A DNA stretch of 64,000 nt from Streptomyces liangshanensis (GTDB taxonomy: Bacteria; Actinomycetota; Actinomycetes; Streptomycetales; Streptomycetaceae). The DNA is taken from assembly GCF_011694815.1 (NCBI RefSeq), contig NZ_CP050177.1:2283001-2347000 (forward strand), read 5' to 3'. Under the pieces are notes generated by a model that was not told where the DNA came from, did not search any database, and saw only the letters and a list, made by a program, of their open reading frames with translations. This document shows, piece by piece, positions 8,244 to 19,211 of this stretch (positions are counted from its first letter, which is position 1; each line of letters opens with the position of its first letter). Position numbers and translations under genes: made by a program.

Positions 8244-10022
8244 TTACTTCACAACACCGAGGTTGACGAAGTCGTAGTTACCGGCGTAGCCGTCCGTGGT
8301 GTACACGTTGGTCAGCCGGGTGGAACGCCAGTTGATGAACTTCTCGAACGTGAAGGGCAGGTAGTACGCGCCCTCGCTCACCTGGTGGTTGATCTCGGTC
8401 GCGATGGAGACCTTCTTCGCGGGGTCGAGCTCGGTGGTGAACTTGTCGAAGTTCGCGTCGATCTTCGGGTCCTTGATCAGGGCGAAGTTGTTGTTACCGC
8501 TGGGCAGGATGAACTTGCTGTCCCACAGCGGCACGCCGTAGCCCTGGACCGACGGGAAGTCGGGGCCCCAGCCCATGATGATGATGCCGTAGTTCTTGTT
8601 CTTGACGATCGTCGGGTTGCCGATGATGCCCGAGGTCTGCGCGCCGTCGTACTGGTCGAGCTCGGTGGTGATGCCGATCTTCTTCAGCGACGCCTGGAGC
8701 GACTGGGCGCTGGCGACCTCGACGGGCTTGTTGTTACGCACCGCGATGGTGGTCTTGAAGCCGTTGGGCTGACCGCAGGCCTTGAGCTCTTCCTTGGCCT
8801 TCGCGATGTTGGCCGCGCCGTCGTTGGCGAGGACGCCGTACGGGTCGTACTTCTGGCCTTCGGCGCCGGGGATCGACGGGGGCAGCATGTTGGTGCCGAT
8901 GTCGCCACCCGCGAGCGGGCCGCCACGCGCGGTCTGGAGCGACTTGTGGTCGGCCCCGTAGATGACCGCCTTGCGGCAGTGGATGTTGTCGAACGGCTTC
9001 ACGCTCTGCGGGAACGCGGCGTACCGGATGTAACCCGAGACCGGGTTGTCCAGGTTGCCCTTGTCCTCCTTCAGCGCCTTGATGCGCGCCTGCACACCGA
9101 GGCCCGTCTGCGAGAAGTCGAGGTCGTACTCACCGGCGAGGAGGCGGTTGTCCATCTCGTCCGGGTTGGAGAAGATCGTGATCGAGATCTTGTCCGGGAG
9201 CGCCTTGCGGATCGGGTCCGAGGACTGCTTCCAGGCGGTGTTGCGGACCAGCACCGTGCCCTTGTTGGGGGTGTAGGACTGGAACTTGTACGGGCCCGAG
9301 GAGAACGGGTGCAGGCCGTACTTGGACTTGGTGTCCTTGTCCTTGCGGACCGGGGACGAGGAGGTCAGGGCGAGCATCTCCTGGAAGTCCGAGTTCGGCT
9401 TCGGCAGGTGGAAGACGATCGTCTTCGGGTCCGGCGTCTCGATGGCCTTCAGGCCGTCCTTCGACGTGTCCTTGTACGGGCCCTTGTACTTGCCGTCCGG
9501 GTCGAGGACGTCGCGCAGGTAGACGGGGCCGCCGGGCAGCACGTCCTGCGCCCACTGGCGCTCGATGCCGTACTTGACGTCCTCGGAGGTGATGGCCTTG
9601 CCATCCTCCCAGGTGATCCCGTCACGCAGGGTGTACGAGTAGGTCTTCCCGTCGGGGGAGACCTTCGCGAGACCCGTCGCCAGGTCCGGGGTGACCTCGG
9701 CGCCCGGCTTGCCGGCCTCCGCCTTGTTGGTCACCAGCTGGCGGCTGTAGTACCGCATGAAGTTCCACACGACGCCGTAGTAGGCGCGCGTGGTGTCCCA
9801 CGAGTCCGTGTCCTGGACGCTCGCGAACTTGAGCTCGCCGCCCTTCTTGTCGGACGCGTTGGCGACCTTGTTGTTGGCCGCGTCGAAGCCCGCGGCGCCG
9901 CTCTTGCCGCCCTCGTCCTTCGTGTTGCCGCCGCCGCACGCCGCGGTGCCCAGCAGGGCCGCGGTCACGAACGCGGCGGCGATGACCTGCTTGCGCCGGC
10001 CTCTGGTGCGTAGGGATGTCAC
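8244..10022 (-). CDS. Peptide ABC transporter substrate-binding lipoprotein (SBP_bac_5)
   Basis: 592 aa from the GTG at 10022, preceded by GGAGGA; in-frame codons further upstream lack a ribosome site. Basic n-region (RTRGRRKQ), hydrophobic core and lipobox LGTAAC predict a lipoprotein anchored outside the membrane. The body is the large two-lobed family 5 receptor: YSYTLRDGITWEDGKAITSED-type opening and VIYGADHKSL in the centre. It captures oligopeptides for the flanking permeases and is the second gene of the operon. Confidence 0.94.
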   Translation of the reverse strand: MTSLRTRGRRKQVIAAAFVTAALLGTAACGGGNTKDEGGKSGAAGFDAANNKVANASDKKGGELKFASVQDTDSWDTTRAYYGVVWNFMRYYSRQLVTNKAEAGKPGAEVTPDLATGLAKVSPDGKTYSYTLRDGITWEDGKAITSEDVKYGIERQWAQDVLPGGPVYLRDVLDPDGKYKGPYKDTSKDGLKAIETPDPKTIVFHLPKPNSDFQEMLALTSSSPVRKDKDTKSKYGLHPFSSGPYKFQSYTPNKGTVLVRNTAWKQSSDPIRKALPDKISITIFSNPDEMDNRLLAGEYDLDFSQTGLGVQARIKALKEDKGNLDNPVSGYIRYAAFPQSVKPFDNIHCRKAVIYGADHKSLQTARGGPLAGGDIGTNMLPPSIPGAEGQKYDPYGVLANDGAANIAKAKEELKACGQPNGFKTTIAVRNNKPVEVASAQSLQASLKKIGITTELDQYDGAQTSGIIGNPTIVKNKNYGIIIMGWGPDFPSVQGYGVPLWDSKFILPSGNNNFALIKDPKIDANFDKFTTELDPAKKVSIATEINHQVSEGAYYLPFTFEKFINWRSTRLTNVYTTDGYAGNYDFVNLGVVK

Positions 10023-10086
10023 GATCTCGGATCCTCCGTGTGAGTAACTGCCCGTGTGGAAGGAACGGGCTTCGGTGTACCGCAGT

Positions 10087-11088
10087 TCAGCGCGAACCCT
10101 TGGGGTCGAGCGCGTCACGCACGCCGTCCCCCAGGAGGTTGAAGGACAGCACGGTGATGAAGATCGCCAGACCCGGGATGATCATGTACATCGGGTCGGC
10201 GTCGTAGTAGCTCACCGCGGAGGACAGCATCTGCCCCCAGGAAGCGGTGGGGGGCTTCACCCCTACGCCCAGGAAGCTCAGGGCCGCCTCGGTGAGGATG
10301 TTCGTGGGGATCATCATCGTGGTGTAGACGATGATCGGCGCGACGATGTTGGGCAGCAGCTCCTTGAACAGGATGTACGTCTGCCCGGCGCCGAGGCTGC
10401 GGGCCGCCTCGACGTACTCCCGCTCGCGCAGGGAGAGCGTCTGGCCGCGGACGACACGGCCGACGTACGGCCAGCCGAAGAAGCCGATCACCAGGATCAT
10501 CACCAGGATCCGCACACCACTGCCGCTCAGGCCCAGCATGTCGTTCGGCATGACGGAGACGAGCGCGATGATGAACAGCAGCTGCGGGAACGAGAGCAGC
10601 ATGTCCATCACGCGGCTGATCAGCGAGTCGAACCAGCCGCCGAAGTAGCCGGCGAGGACACCGAGGACGGTGCCGAAGACCACCGCGACGACGGCGGAGA
10701 GGAAGCCGACGAGCAGCGAGACCTGGGCGCCGTAGACGATCCGGGCGAAGATGTCGCGGCCGTTGACCGGCTCGACGCCGAACCAGTGGTCCGCGCTGAT
10801 GCCGCCGAGGGAGCCCGTCGGCGTCGAGAAGAGGGGGTCGATCAGGTCTTCGTGGTAGTCGTCCGGCGACTGGCCCGCGAGGTGGGTGATCAGTGGCGCG
10901 AGGATCGCGACCAGGATCAGCAGAAGCACGACGGTTCCGCCGGCGAGTGCCAGCTTGTCCCGCTTCAGGCGCCCCCAGGCGATCCGGCTGAGGGAGCGCC
11001 CCTGGACCGACTTCCCCGCGACGGCGGCAACTTCTTCAGTCGCGCTCGGGGCCGTTTCGGTGGTCGGCTCGTGCAATGGTGCCGTCAT
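10087..11088 (-). CDS. Oligopeptide/dipeptide ABC transporter permease (DppC type)
   Basis: 333 aa with an ATG at 11088. An N-terminal tail of about 50 residues is followed by the DppC start pattern ([15 protein letters not shown]), six membrane helices, and the EAA loop ([21 protein letters not shown]). It is the first gene of the operon, with the binding protein next; the two permease genes are thus split by the receptor gene. In Streptomyces such importers can matter for development (BldK is one), but nothing here shows that this one does. Confidence 0.93.
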   Translation of the reverse strand: MTAPLHEPTTETAPSATEEVAAVAGKSVQGRSLSRIAWGRLKRDKLALAGGTVVLLLILVAILAPLITHLAGQSPDDYHEDLIDPLFSTPTGSLGGISADHWFGVEPVNGRDIFARIVYGAQVSLLVGFLSAVVAVVFGTVLGVLAGYFGGWFDSLISRVMDMLLSFPQLLFIIALVSVMPNDMLGLSGSGVRILVMILVIGFFGWPYVGRVVRGQTLSLREREYVEAARSLGAGQTYILFKELLPNIVAPIIVYTTMMIPTNILTEAALSFLGVGVKPPTASWGQMLSSAVSYYDADPMYMIIPGLAIFITVLSFNLLGDGVRDALDPKGSR

Positions 11089-11515
11089 CGTGGCAGAAAC
11101 CCTCTCTCAACCGGCGGTGACCGGCCCGCACTTGCCGCTGTAGCGGCCCGTTCCTTAAGCAGCGCGAGCAGTGGTCTGACTCCGTCACGCGGGCCGAGCT
11201 ACTCGCACACAGGCCCGAAAGGCCATGCATGCGGGGAGTCTTCATTGCCGCCATGATCAGCCGCCAGCCCCCCAGGGCAATGGATGCTCAACCGTGATGC
11301 TGTTAGAGGTGTTCCGTTATCCGGACTGCGGGTAACCATGGACGGACGACTGTCATTGACCGTCAAATGGCCACCAAGCGCGCCAACACCCCACCTTCCG
11401 GCGGAGAGTGGACATTTCGCTCTCAAGCCCACGACCCGGGCGGCTCTACGCGCGTCAAGGCCGACCGCCTGCCCGTGATGACCGTTTTGCCCGACACGAG
11501 TAGATGTAGTGTGCA
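11089..11515. other. Gene-free region upstream of the peptide transporter operon
   Basis: 427 bp without a credible gene; the small open frames here lack ribosome sites and family features. It should hold the minus-strand promoter of the transporter operon. The only element I can point to is the short dyad TTGACCGTCAA at 11356-11366, whose minus strand reads TTGACG like a -35 box, with no convincing -10 at the right distance. Confidence 0.45.
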
Positions 11516-11559
11516 CGCTCCGTGCGGAGCGGTCCGTCTCAGTGAGCGAGGCACGCTCA
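11516..11559 (-). terminator. Tandem hairpins after the sseB-like gene
   Basis: Two stems lie at the 3' end of the minus-strand gene. TGAGCG (11543-11548) and CGCTCA (11554-11559) form a 6-bp stem overlapping the stop codon, and CGCTCCG (11516-11522) with CGGAGCG (11525-11531) forms a second perfect 7-bp arm pair. Together they look like a factor-independent terminator without a long U-tract, common in Streptomyces. Confidence 0.55.
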
Positions 11560-12342
11560 GTAAGCGCGGGACGCCGGCGGCGGATATCCGTACCCCGTCG
11601 CCGGGGCGGGCGACGCGTGCGCCTCACGGTCGTAGAAAGGCCGCGTGTTCGCGCGCAGCCACATCGTCACGGGGTCGTACTCGTCGGACATCGCGACCGT
11701 CGAGACGGGCAGCCCGTCCGGGACCGCCCCGACCGACTGGCGCATCATCGTGCGGACGGAGTCGACGGAGCCGGGGCTGGTGTCGTACAGGTCCAGGCCG
11801 ATGGCCAGGTACGGGGCCCCGAGCGCCGGCTGGACCCAGGCGCGGCGCAGCGCGCGGACCGCGGGGGTGCGGTGCGCGTTCTGCGTGAGCTGCGCGTAGA
11901 ACTGCGGGATCTCGATGGCCGGTTCGGACAGCCGCAGCGGTCCCGCCGGCATGCGGTCGAGGCCGGTGGCGATCCGGCGCAGGTCGAGCCAGGGGATGCC
12001 GACGCCGCCGCCGGGGGCGTGCGGGTTGAGCCAGATCCCCCAGCGGTCCGGGTACAGGACGCGGGCGATGTCGCGGCCCGTGACCACTTCGTGCGTACGG
12101 GTCCAGCCGCTGACCGCCAGCTCCTGGGCGGAGGTCACGCAGGGCGCGTACCCCAGCCCCTCCACCTGCATGTTCCCGTACTGGGCGTCGGGCGAGCCCG
12201 CGCTCCCCTGCCAGAGCAGCATCCAGACCCGGTCCTCCGCGAGGGCCTGGAGCAGCGCCTCGTACGCGTCGTAGCGTCCTGGCGTCACCTGGCGGAGCAG
12301 CTGCTCGGCCCGGCCGGCCGCCGCGGTACCTGACGCGCTCAC
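11557..12342 (-). CDS. SseB-like protein (enhanced serine sensitivity family)
   Basis: 261 aa from the GTG at 12342, which follows a GAGGGGCGGGA stretch; an ATG at 12405 would add 21 residues. It contains an SseB N-terminal-like domain (APCVTSAQELAVSGW, PHAPGGGVGIPWLDLRRIA) and a C-terminal SseB domain (YDTSPGSVDSVRTMM). SseB proteins were named for serine sensitivity in E. coli; their biochemical role is unknown. A shorter SseB-like gene lies upstream in the same direction, close to the glycine/serine genes, which fits the family name but proves nothing. Confidence 0.82.
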   Translation of the reverse strand: MSASGTAAAGRAEQLLRQVTPGRYDAYEALLQALAEDRVWMLLWQGSAGSPDAQYGNMQVEGLGYAPCVTSAQELAVSGWTRTHEVVTGRDIARVLYPDRWGIWLNPHAPGGGVGIPWLDLRRIATGLDRMPAGPLRLSEPAIEIPQFYAQLTQNAHRTPAVRALRRAWVQPALGAPYLAIGLDLYDTSPGSVDSVRTMMRQSVGAVPDGLPVSTVAMSDEYDPVTMWLRANTRPFYDREAHASPAPATGYGYPPPASRAY

Positions 12343-12521
12343 CCTGGGTCCCGCCCCTCTTCGATCCACCATTCGACCGTCTCCCCCCGGACTCGGCCCC
12401 GTCATCAAACCAGCTTAGGTGCCGCCCATGACAGCGCTCCGACCGCATGGCGGCGTGCCCCGGGGGCGTACGGCCCGGGGCCCGGCCGCCCCCGGCGCCC
12501 GCGCGCCCGCCTTCCGCGCCG

Positions 12522-12539
12522 CGCCCACCAGCGTGGGCG
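12522..12539 (-). terminator. Hairpin after the second SseB-like gene
   Basis: CGCCCAC (12522-12528) and GTGGGCG (12533-12539) form a 7-bp stem with a 4-nt loop 31 bp beyond the stop of the minus-strand gene ending at 12570, in otherwise very GC-rich sequence. Plausible terminator; no U-tract. Confidence 0.4.
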
Positions 12540-12569
12540 GGCGCGGCTAACCGGCGTGGGTGGACGCGC

Positions 12570-13304
12570 CTACCCGCGTTGGTAGAACGGACGCACCCGT
12601 GCCAGCATCCAGGCACCGACCGGGTCCTGTGTCATGTCCAGGAGGACCAGGTTGACCGGCCAGGGCACCTGGACCCGGCCGAGGGCGCGGCCCAGGGCAT
12701 CCATCGGCGCGTTGCGGTCCTGGGCCTCCCAGGAGGCGAGCTGGACGCCCACGAAGAGCACCGGCGGCTCGCCCTCGACGCTGGCGAGGGCCCGGCGGGC
12801 GGAGACCACGACCCCGGACGCCTCGAACTCCGCGGCGGCGGCGGCGAGGAAGTCGACCGGGTCCTCCTGCCAGTCCGGCTGGAAGAGCCTGACCCGGCCG
12901 CCGCTGGCGGGGCCGTCGAGCGGCGTGCGGCCCACCCGGCACAGCTCGGCGACGGCGAGCGGGGGCAGCGGCATGCCGACGGCGCCGCCCGGGTTCACGA
13001 CGATGCCGAGCTGCGGGGGCAGTCCGCGGGCGAACTCGCGGGCGGGGGCCACGGTGAAGGGCATGTGCGCGCCGACGCAGCCCATGAACTGCTCCTCGGA
13101 GCTGAACACCGGGACATAGGGCGCCCCCTCGATGTCCATCGTCGGCAGGTCGAGACTCTGGCTGTCGGGGCCGCCGCCCTGCGGCAGCGGCACCCAGACC
13201 TGACTGCGTCCCAGCACCTCGACGAGCCGCCCGCCCGCGGCGTCGTTCCCGAGCGAGGCCGCCAGCACCTCTTCGAGCTCGTTGCCGGGCCATGCTGTGT
13301 TCAC
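12570..13304 (-). CDS. SseB family protein
   Basis: 244 aa from the GTG at 13304, chosen because GGAGGGG sits about 10 bp upstream; a start at 13325 would add seven residues. The sequence repeats the SseB layout: an N-terminal region (YVPVFSSEEQFMGCVGAHMPFTV cut short by a substitution-rich loop), a central VVNPGGAVGMPLPPLAVAEL, and a C-terminal domain (VVVSARRALASVEGEPPVLFVGV). It is clearly paralogous to the neighbour at 11557. The pair may act together; function unknown. Confidence 0.8.
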   Translation of the reverse strand: MNTAWPGNELEEVLAASLGNDAAGGRLVEVLGRSQVWVPLPQGGGPDSQSLDLPTMDIEGAPYVPVFSSEEQFMGCVGAHMPFTVAPAREFARGLPPQLGIVVNPGGAVGMPLPPLAVAELCRVGRTPLDGPASGGRVRLFQPDWQEDPVDFLAAAAAEFEASGVVVSARRALASVEGEPPVLFVGVQLASWEAQDRNAPMDALGRALGRVQVPWPVNLVLLDMTQDPVGAWMLARVRPFYQRG

Positions 13305-13344
13305 GCGCTCCACCCCTCCGTTCACCTCTGCCTGCGGCAGAACC

Positions 13345-14106
13345 CTAGGCGGTAGCCGCGGTGAACGCGATGGCGGACAGAGTCCCGGCCGCCGGGCGGT
13401 CCAGGAGGGTCGCCGAGGCGCAGCCCCTCGGGAGGCGGCCCGACTCGGCGTCCCCGATGAGGTGGCCGACCGCGCGCCGGTGGCGGGCGAACGCGTACCC
13501 CGAGACGCCCCGGCCGCGCTCGCGCTGGCCCGCGCGGGCCACGTCCGGGGTGACGTCGAGCAGGACGAGGTGGAGGCCGCGGCCGCGCCGGCGGGCGTCG
13601 CGGGCCAGCCAGCGCCGTACCCAGGTCTGCGTACCGCAGTCGTGCACGACCACGCTCTCGCCGGACCGCAGCGCCCGCCACAGCCCGGTGTAGTGGGCGA
13701 CGCGCACCAGCGGGCGGTACACCGCGTACGGCAGGCGGCGGGGCAGCCGGCGCGCCCAGCGGTCCCGGGCGTCCTGCGAGTCGATGCCGCCGCCCGCGGC
13801 CGTCCGCCGGATCAGCGTGGACTTGCCGCTGCCGGGCAGGCCCGAAACGACCACGACGTCCCCCGCGGCGAAGAAGAGGGTGGCCGGCACCCTGCCGTCG
13901 CGGCCGCGCAGATCGCGGACGACCGGCGCGGGCCGGACGGGCAGGTCCCTGGCGGCCGCCGCGGCCGGCTGGACGGGCACTCCTGTCCCCGACAACGCCG
14001 CCCCCGACAACGCGGCCGCCCCCGGCTTCGCACCCCCCGGGCCGGCCATCCCCGCCGCGGCCGTCCCTGTCGATGTCACATACGCACCGGACCCCTGCGA
14101 CGTCAT
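13345..14106 (-). CDS. P-loop NTP-binding protein (kinase-like AAA protein)
   Basis: 253 aa. Residues 1-60 are low-complexity Gly/Ala/Pro. A Walker A motif GLPGSGKST spans about 89-97, followed by a short polypeptide-kinase-like core with SVVVHDCGTQTW (Walker B-like) and Arg-rich lid segments (RRWLARDARRRGRG, RERGRG). The layout resembles the small zeta-toxin/gluconate-kinase type P-loop phosphotransferases, but no substrate motif is recognisable. It is divergent from the riboswitch-controlled glycine operon and upstream of the SseB-like genes. Confidence 0.75.
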   Translation of the reverse strand: MTSQGSGAYVTSTGTAAAGMAGPGGAKPGAAALSGAALSGTGVPVQPAAAAARDLPVRPAPVVRDLRGRDGRVPATLFFAAGDVVVVSGLPGSGKSTLIRRTAAGGGIDSQDARDRWARRLPRRLPYAVYRPLVRVAHYTGLWRALRSGESVVVHDCGTQTWVRRWLARDARRRGRGLHLVLLDVTPDVARAGQRERGRGVSGYAFARHRRAVGHLIGDAESGRLPRGCASATLLDRPAAGTLSAIAFTAATA

Positions 14107-14300
14107 CGCCGTCCCCCTGTCAGGTCAGACACCCTGGCCTTCGACCCCTGCCAGACCCTTGCCCGTAAAGTGTAAAGAATTGGTAATGCCGCGCAAGCCT
14201 TTCACGGTGTGTGGCGGGTCGTCGCCACGTCCGGGGCCGATCCCCCACGCGCCCCCGATGCGTGCGATGATGACGGCGCCAACTGCATACAGGCCGTTTG

Positions 14301-14532
14301 AATCCGCGCGGGAGAGTCCCGGTTCACCGTGTGCGCCGGGCGCCGAAGGAGCAAGTTCTCCCCTTGAATCTCTCAGGCCCCGTACCGCGTGGATGAGGCA
14401 GATCTGAAAAGCGGGCCGCCCGTCGCGGTCCCACCCAAGGTGCAAGTCACGACCGTGAGCACGTACGGAGAGTCGTCCGTGGTTCCGTGCGGTCGTGGTG
14501 AACCTCTCAGGTTCCGATGACAGATGGGGAGG
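14301..14532 (+). promoter_or_regulatory. Tandem glycine riboswitch
   Basis: Two glycine aptamers in series lie in the long leader of gcvT. Aptamer 1 (about 14301-14414) shows CGGGAGAG, GCCGAAGGAGCAA, ATCTCTCAGG and GATGAGGCAGATCTGAAAAG. Aptamer 2 (about 14450-14532) shows CGGAGAGTCGTCCG, AACCTCTCAGGTTCCGATG and ACAGATGGGGAGG. These are the conserved glycine-aptamer blocks in order. The second aptamer ends about 36 nt before the gcvT start. The usual logic is activation of glycine breakdown by glycine. The promoter should lie in 14107-14300, where I see no clear -35/-10 pair. Confidence 0.93.
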
Positions 14533-14568
14533 ACCGTCCTCGTCGTCATGCCCTGGGAGTCACCACCG

Positions 14569-15705
14569 ATGAACTCTGCCCCGAGCAGCACCCCCCGCCT
14601 CACCGCCCTCGACGCGGTGCACCGCGCGCTGGGCGCGACCATGACCGACTTCGCGGGCTGGGACATGCCCCTGCGGTACGGGAGCGAGCGCGACGAGCAC
14701 CTCGCCGTCCGTACGAGGGCCGGCCTGTTCGACCTCTCGCACATGGGCGAGATCACCGTCACCGGCCCGAAGGCCGCCGACCTGCTGGACCACGCGCTGG
14801 TGGGCAACATCGGCGCGGTCGCCGTGGGCCGCGCCCGCTACACGATGATCTGCCAGGAGGACGGCGGGATCCTCGACGACCTGATCGTCTACCGCCTCGG
14901 CGAGGACGAATACATGATCGTCGCCAACGCCTCGAACGCGCAGACGGTCCTGGACGCGCTGACCACCCGCGCGTCGGGCTTCGACGCGGAGGTACGGGAC
15001 GACCGGGACGCGTACGCGCTGCTCGCGGTCCAGGGCCCGGAGTCCCCCGGCATCCTGCGCTCGCTCACGGACGCCGACCTGGACGGCCTGAAGTACTACG
15101 CGGGCCTGCCCGGCACGGTCGCCGGCGTCCCCGCGCTCATCGCCCGCACCGGCTACACCGGCGAGGACGGCTTCGAGCTGTTCGTCGACCCCGCGCACGC
15201 GGAGGCCCTCTGGCAGGCGCTGACCGAGGCCGGCGCGGCGGTCGGCCTGGTGCCCTGCGGGCTGTCCTGCCGGGACACCCTCCGCCTGGAGGCGGGCATG
15301 CCGCTGTACGGGAACGAGCTGTCCACCGCCCTCACGCCCTTCGACGCGGGCCTGGGCCGGGTCGTCAAGTTCGACAAGACGTCCAACGGAGGCGACTTCG
15401 TCGGGCGCAAGGCCCTGGAGGCCGCCGCCGAGCGCGCCGCGGCCGCCCCGCCGCGCAAGCTGGTGGGCCTGGTCGCCGAGGGCCGCCGCGTCCCGCGCGC
15501 CGGGTACGCCGTGGTGGCGGGCGGGCAGGTCGTCGGCGAGGTCACCTCGGGCGCCCCCTCCCCCACGCTGGGCAAGCCGATCGCCATCGCGTACGTCGAC
15601 GCCTCGCTCGCCGAGCCGGGGACGGCGGGTGTCGGGGTCGACATCCGCGGGTCCCACGAGCCGTACGAGGTCGTGGCGCTCCCGTTCTACAAGCGTCAGA
15701 AGTGA
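14569..15705 (+). CDS. gcvT: Glycine cleavage system T protein (aminomethyltransferase)
   Basis: 378 aa from the ATG at 14569 with GGGAG upstream; an in-frame GTG at 14524 lies inside the riboswitch and is rejected. Family motifs are [21 protein letters not shown], the folate-binding region [23 protein letters not shown] and [18 protein letters not shown], and a C-terminal beta-barrel ([10 protein letters not shown]). It transfers the methylene from aminomethyl-lipoyl GcvH to tetrahydrofolate. First gene of gcvT-gcvH-glyA, under the glycine riboswitch. Confidence 0.97.
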   Translation: MNSAPSSTPRLTALDAVHRALGATMTDFAGWDMPLRYGSERDEHLAVRTRAGLFDLSHMGEITVTGPKAADLLDHALVGNIGAVAVGRARYTMICQEDGGILDDLIVYRLGEDEYMIVANASNAQTVLDALTTRASGFDAEVRDDRDAYALLAVQGPESPGILRSLTDADLDGLKYYAGLPGTVAGVPALIARTGYTGEDGFELFVDPAHAEALWQALTEAGAAVGLVPCGLSCRDTLRLEAGMPLYGNELSTALTPFDAGLGRVVKFDKTSNGGDFVGRKALEAAAERAAAAPPRKLVGLVAEGRRVPRAGYAVVAGGQVVGEVTSGAPSPTLGKPIAIAYVDASLAEPGTAGVGVDIRGSHEPYEVVALPFYKRQK

Positions 15706-15892
15706 TACGGACGTCTCGGACATCACAGTCCCGCGACGCCACCGCCCGTCACACCCGCCCCACCCGTCACACGCGTCACCCCATGCACCGCCCGGCCCGC
15801 GCGGCCCGGCGGCCCGACCACCCCTCCCGGCCCGTCTCGATCCTCAAGACGGCCGTCCCGACCACTCCCCCTCGTACAGGAGAATTCAGCCC

Positions 15893-16270
15893 ATGAGCAA
15901 CCCCCAGCAGCTGCGCTACAGCAAGGAGCACGAGTGGCTGACGGCCGCCGAGGACGGTGTGTCGACAGTCGGCATCACGGAGTTCGCGGCGAACGCCCTC
16001 GGTGACGTCGTGTACGTCCAGCTTCCCGGCGTCGGTGACACGGTCACCGCCGGCGACACCTGCGGTGAGCTGGAGTCGACGAAGTCGGTCAGCGACCTGT
16101 ACTCCCCGGTCACCGGTGAGGTCACGGAGATCAACCAGGACGCCGTGGACGACCCCTCGCTGGTGAACTCCGCCCCCTTCGCGGGTGGCTGGCTGTTCAA
16201 GGTGCGCGTCTCGGAGGAGCCGAAGGACCTGCTCACCGCGGACGAGTACGCGGAATTTTCCGGCAACTAG
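15893..16270 (+). CDS. gcvH: Glycine cleavage system H protein
   Basis: 125 aa from the ATG at 15893 with ACAGGAGA upstream. It shows the H-protein motifs [28 protein letters not shown] and the lipoyl attachment region [19 protein letters not shown], whose lysine carries lipoate. It shuttles the aminomethyl group between GcvP, GcvT and GcvL. It is separated from gcvT by 187 bp rich in CAC/CCG repeats, longer than usual for an operon, so a secondary promoter is possible. Confidence 0.97.
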   Translation: MSNPQQLRYSKEHEWLTAAEDGVSTVGITEFAANALGDVVYVQLPGVGDTVTAGDTCGELESTKSVSDLYSPVTGEVTEINQDAVDDPSLVNSAPFAGGWLFKVRVSEEPKDLLTADEYAEFSGN

Positions 16271-16287
16271 ACACCCCAGGGACTGTG

Positions 16288-17556
16288 ATGTCTTCGAAGT
16301 CGCTTCTGAACACCCCGCTCCACGAGCTCGACCCGGACGTCGCCGCCGCCGTCGACGCCGAACTCCACCGTCAGCAGTCCACGCTCGAAATGATCGCCTC
16401 GGAGAACTTCGCTCCGGTCGCCGTCATGGAGGCCCAGGGCTCCGTCCTGACCAACAAGTACGCCGAGGGCTACCCCGGGCGCCGCTACTACGGCGGCTGC
16501 GAGCACGTCGACGTGATCGAGCAGATCGCGATCGACCGCGTGAAGGAGCTCTTCGGGGCCGAGCACGCCAACGTACAGCCGCACTCCGGCGCCCAGGCGA
16601 ACGCGGCCGCGATGTTCGCGCTGCTCTCCCCCGGCGACACGATCATGGGTCTCAACCTCGCCCACGGCGGGCACCTGACCCACGGCATGAAGATCAACTT
16701 CTCGGGCAAGCTCTACGACGTCGTCGCGTACCACGTCGACACCGAGACCGGTCAGGTCGACATGGCCGAGGTCGAGCGCCTCGCCAAGGAGTCCCGCCCG
16801 AAGCTGATCGTGGCGGGCTGGTCCGCGTACCCCCGCCAGCTGGACTTCGCGGCCTTCCGCCGGATCGCGGACGAGGTCGGCGCGTACCTGATGGTCGACA
16901 TGGCGCACTTCGCCGGCCTGGTCGCCGCGGGCCTGCACCCGAACCCGGTGCCGCACGCCCACGTCGTCACGACCACCACGCACAAGACCCTCGGCGGCCC
17001 GCGCGGCGGAGTGATCCTCTCCACGCAGGAGCTGGCGAAGAAGATCAACTCCGCGGTCTTCCCCGGTCAGCAGGGCGGCCCGCTGGAGCACGTCATCGCG
17101 GGCAAGGCGGTCTCCTTCAAGGTGGCGGCCTCGGACGAGTTCAAGGAGCGCCAGCGGCGCACCCTGGACGGCGCCCGGATCCTCGCCGAGCGCCTCGTGC
17201 GGGCGGACGTCACCGAGCACGGTGTCTCCGTCCTGTCCGGCGGCACGGACGTGCACCTGGTCCTGGTCGACCTGCGGAACTCGGAGCTGGACGGCCAGCA
17301 GGCCGAGGACCGGCTCCACGGCATCGGCATCACGGTCAACCGCAACGCCGTCCCGAACGACCCGCGCCCCCCGATGGTCACCTCGGGCCTGCGGATCGGC
17401 ACCCCGGCGCTCGCGACCCGCGGTTTCACCACCGAGGACTTCGCCGAGGTCGCGGAGATCATCGCCGCGGCGCTCAAGCCGGACTTCGACCGCGAGGCCC
17501 TGGCGGCGCGGGTCACCGCGCTCGCCGCGAAGCACCCGCTCTACCCCGGCCTGTAG
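16288..17556 (+). CDS. glyA: Serine hydroxymethyltransferase
   Basis: 422 aa. ATG at 16288 is preferred over the adjacent GTG at 16285 because AGGGA then has a 5-nt spacing. PLP motifs: [35 protein letters not shown], the Schiff-base lysine in [14 protein letters not shown], and the C-terminal [16 protein letters not shown]. It takes up glycine and the methylene-THF made by the cleavage system to produce serine. 17 bp after gcvH, so co-transcribed. Confidence 0.97.
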   Translation: MSSKSLLNTPLHELDPDVAAAVDAELHRQQSTLEMIASENFAPVAVMEAQGSVLTNKYAEGYPGRRYYGGCEHVDVIEQIAIDRVKELFGAEHANVQPHSGAQANAAAMFALLSPGDTIMGLNLAHGGHLTHGMKINFSGKLYDVVAYHVDTETGQVDMAEVERLAKESRPKLIVAGWSAYPRQLDFAAFRRIADEVGAYLMVDMAHFAGLVAAGLHPNPVPHAHVVTTTTHKTLGGPRGGVILSTQELAKKINSAVFPGQQGGPLEHVIAGKAVSFKVAASDEFKERQRRTLDGARILAERLVRADVTEHGVSVLSGGTDVHLVLVDLRNSELDGQQAEDRLHGIGITVNRNAVPNDPRPPMVTSGLRIGTPALATRGFTTEDFAEVAEIIAAALKPDFDREALAARVTALAAKHPLYPGL

Positions 17557-17748
17557 GCACCGGGCCCCACCCGGGCCTCCGCCCCGCACCGGAACGTCAT
17601 CGTCCGTACGGCTCTCCGTACCGCCCGCGTTCCCGGGGCACCGCGCACACTGGACCGTGAGCGCGGTGCCCCGGCACCCCGTACACCCGTGATCTCTGCA
17701 CCACCCCGGCAGACAACGGCGTCTACCAACCAGCTAGGAGTCCCTCCC

Positions 17749-19131
<1,383 letters not shown>

Positions 19132-19211
19132 GGCCGTGTGCGGAACTCCGGGGCATGGCCGCGAGCACGAACGGAATCCGAGAACGGCATGACGGGAATC
19201 GCGTACATCCC

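Noticed and set aside
8118..10013. 631-codon plus-strand frame opposite the peptide-binding lipoprotein
   Set aside because: Shadow of a well-supported gene; composition is Val/Arg/Leu/Asp-biased with no domain.
11199..11627. Possible small gene in the gap upstream of the peptide transporter
   Set aside because: No ribosome site, no domain, overlaps the end of the sseB-like gene, and composition is shadow-like.
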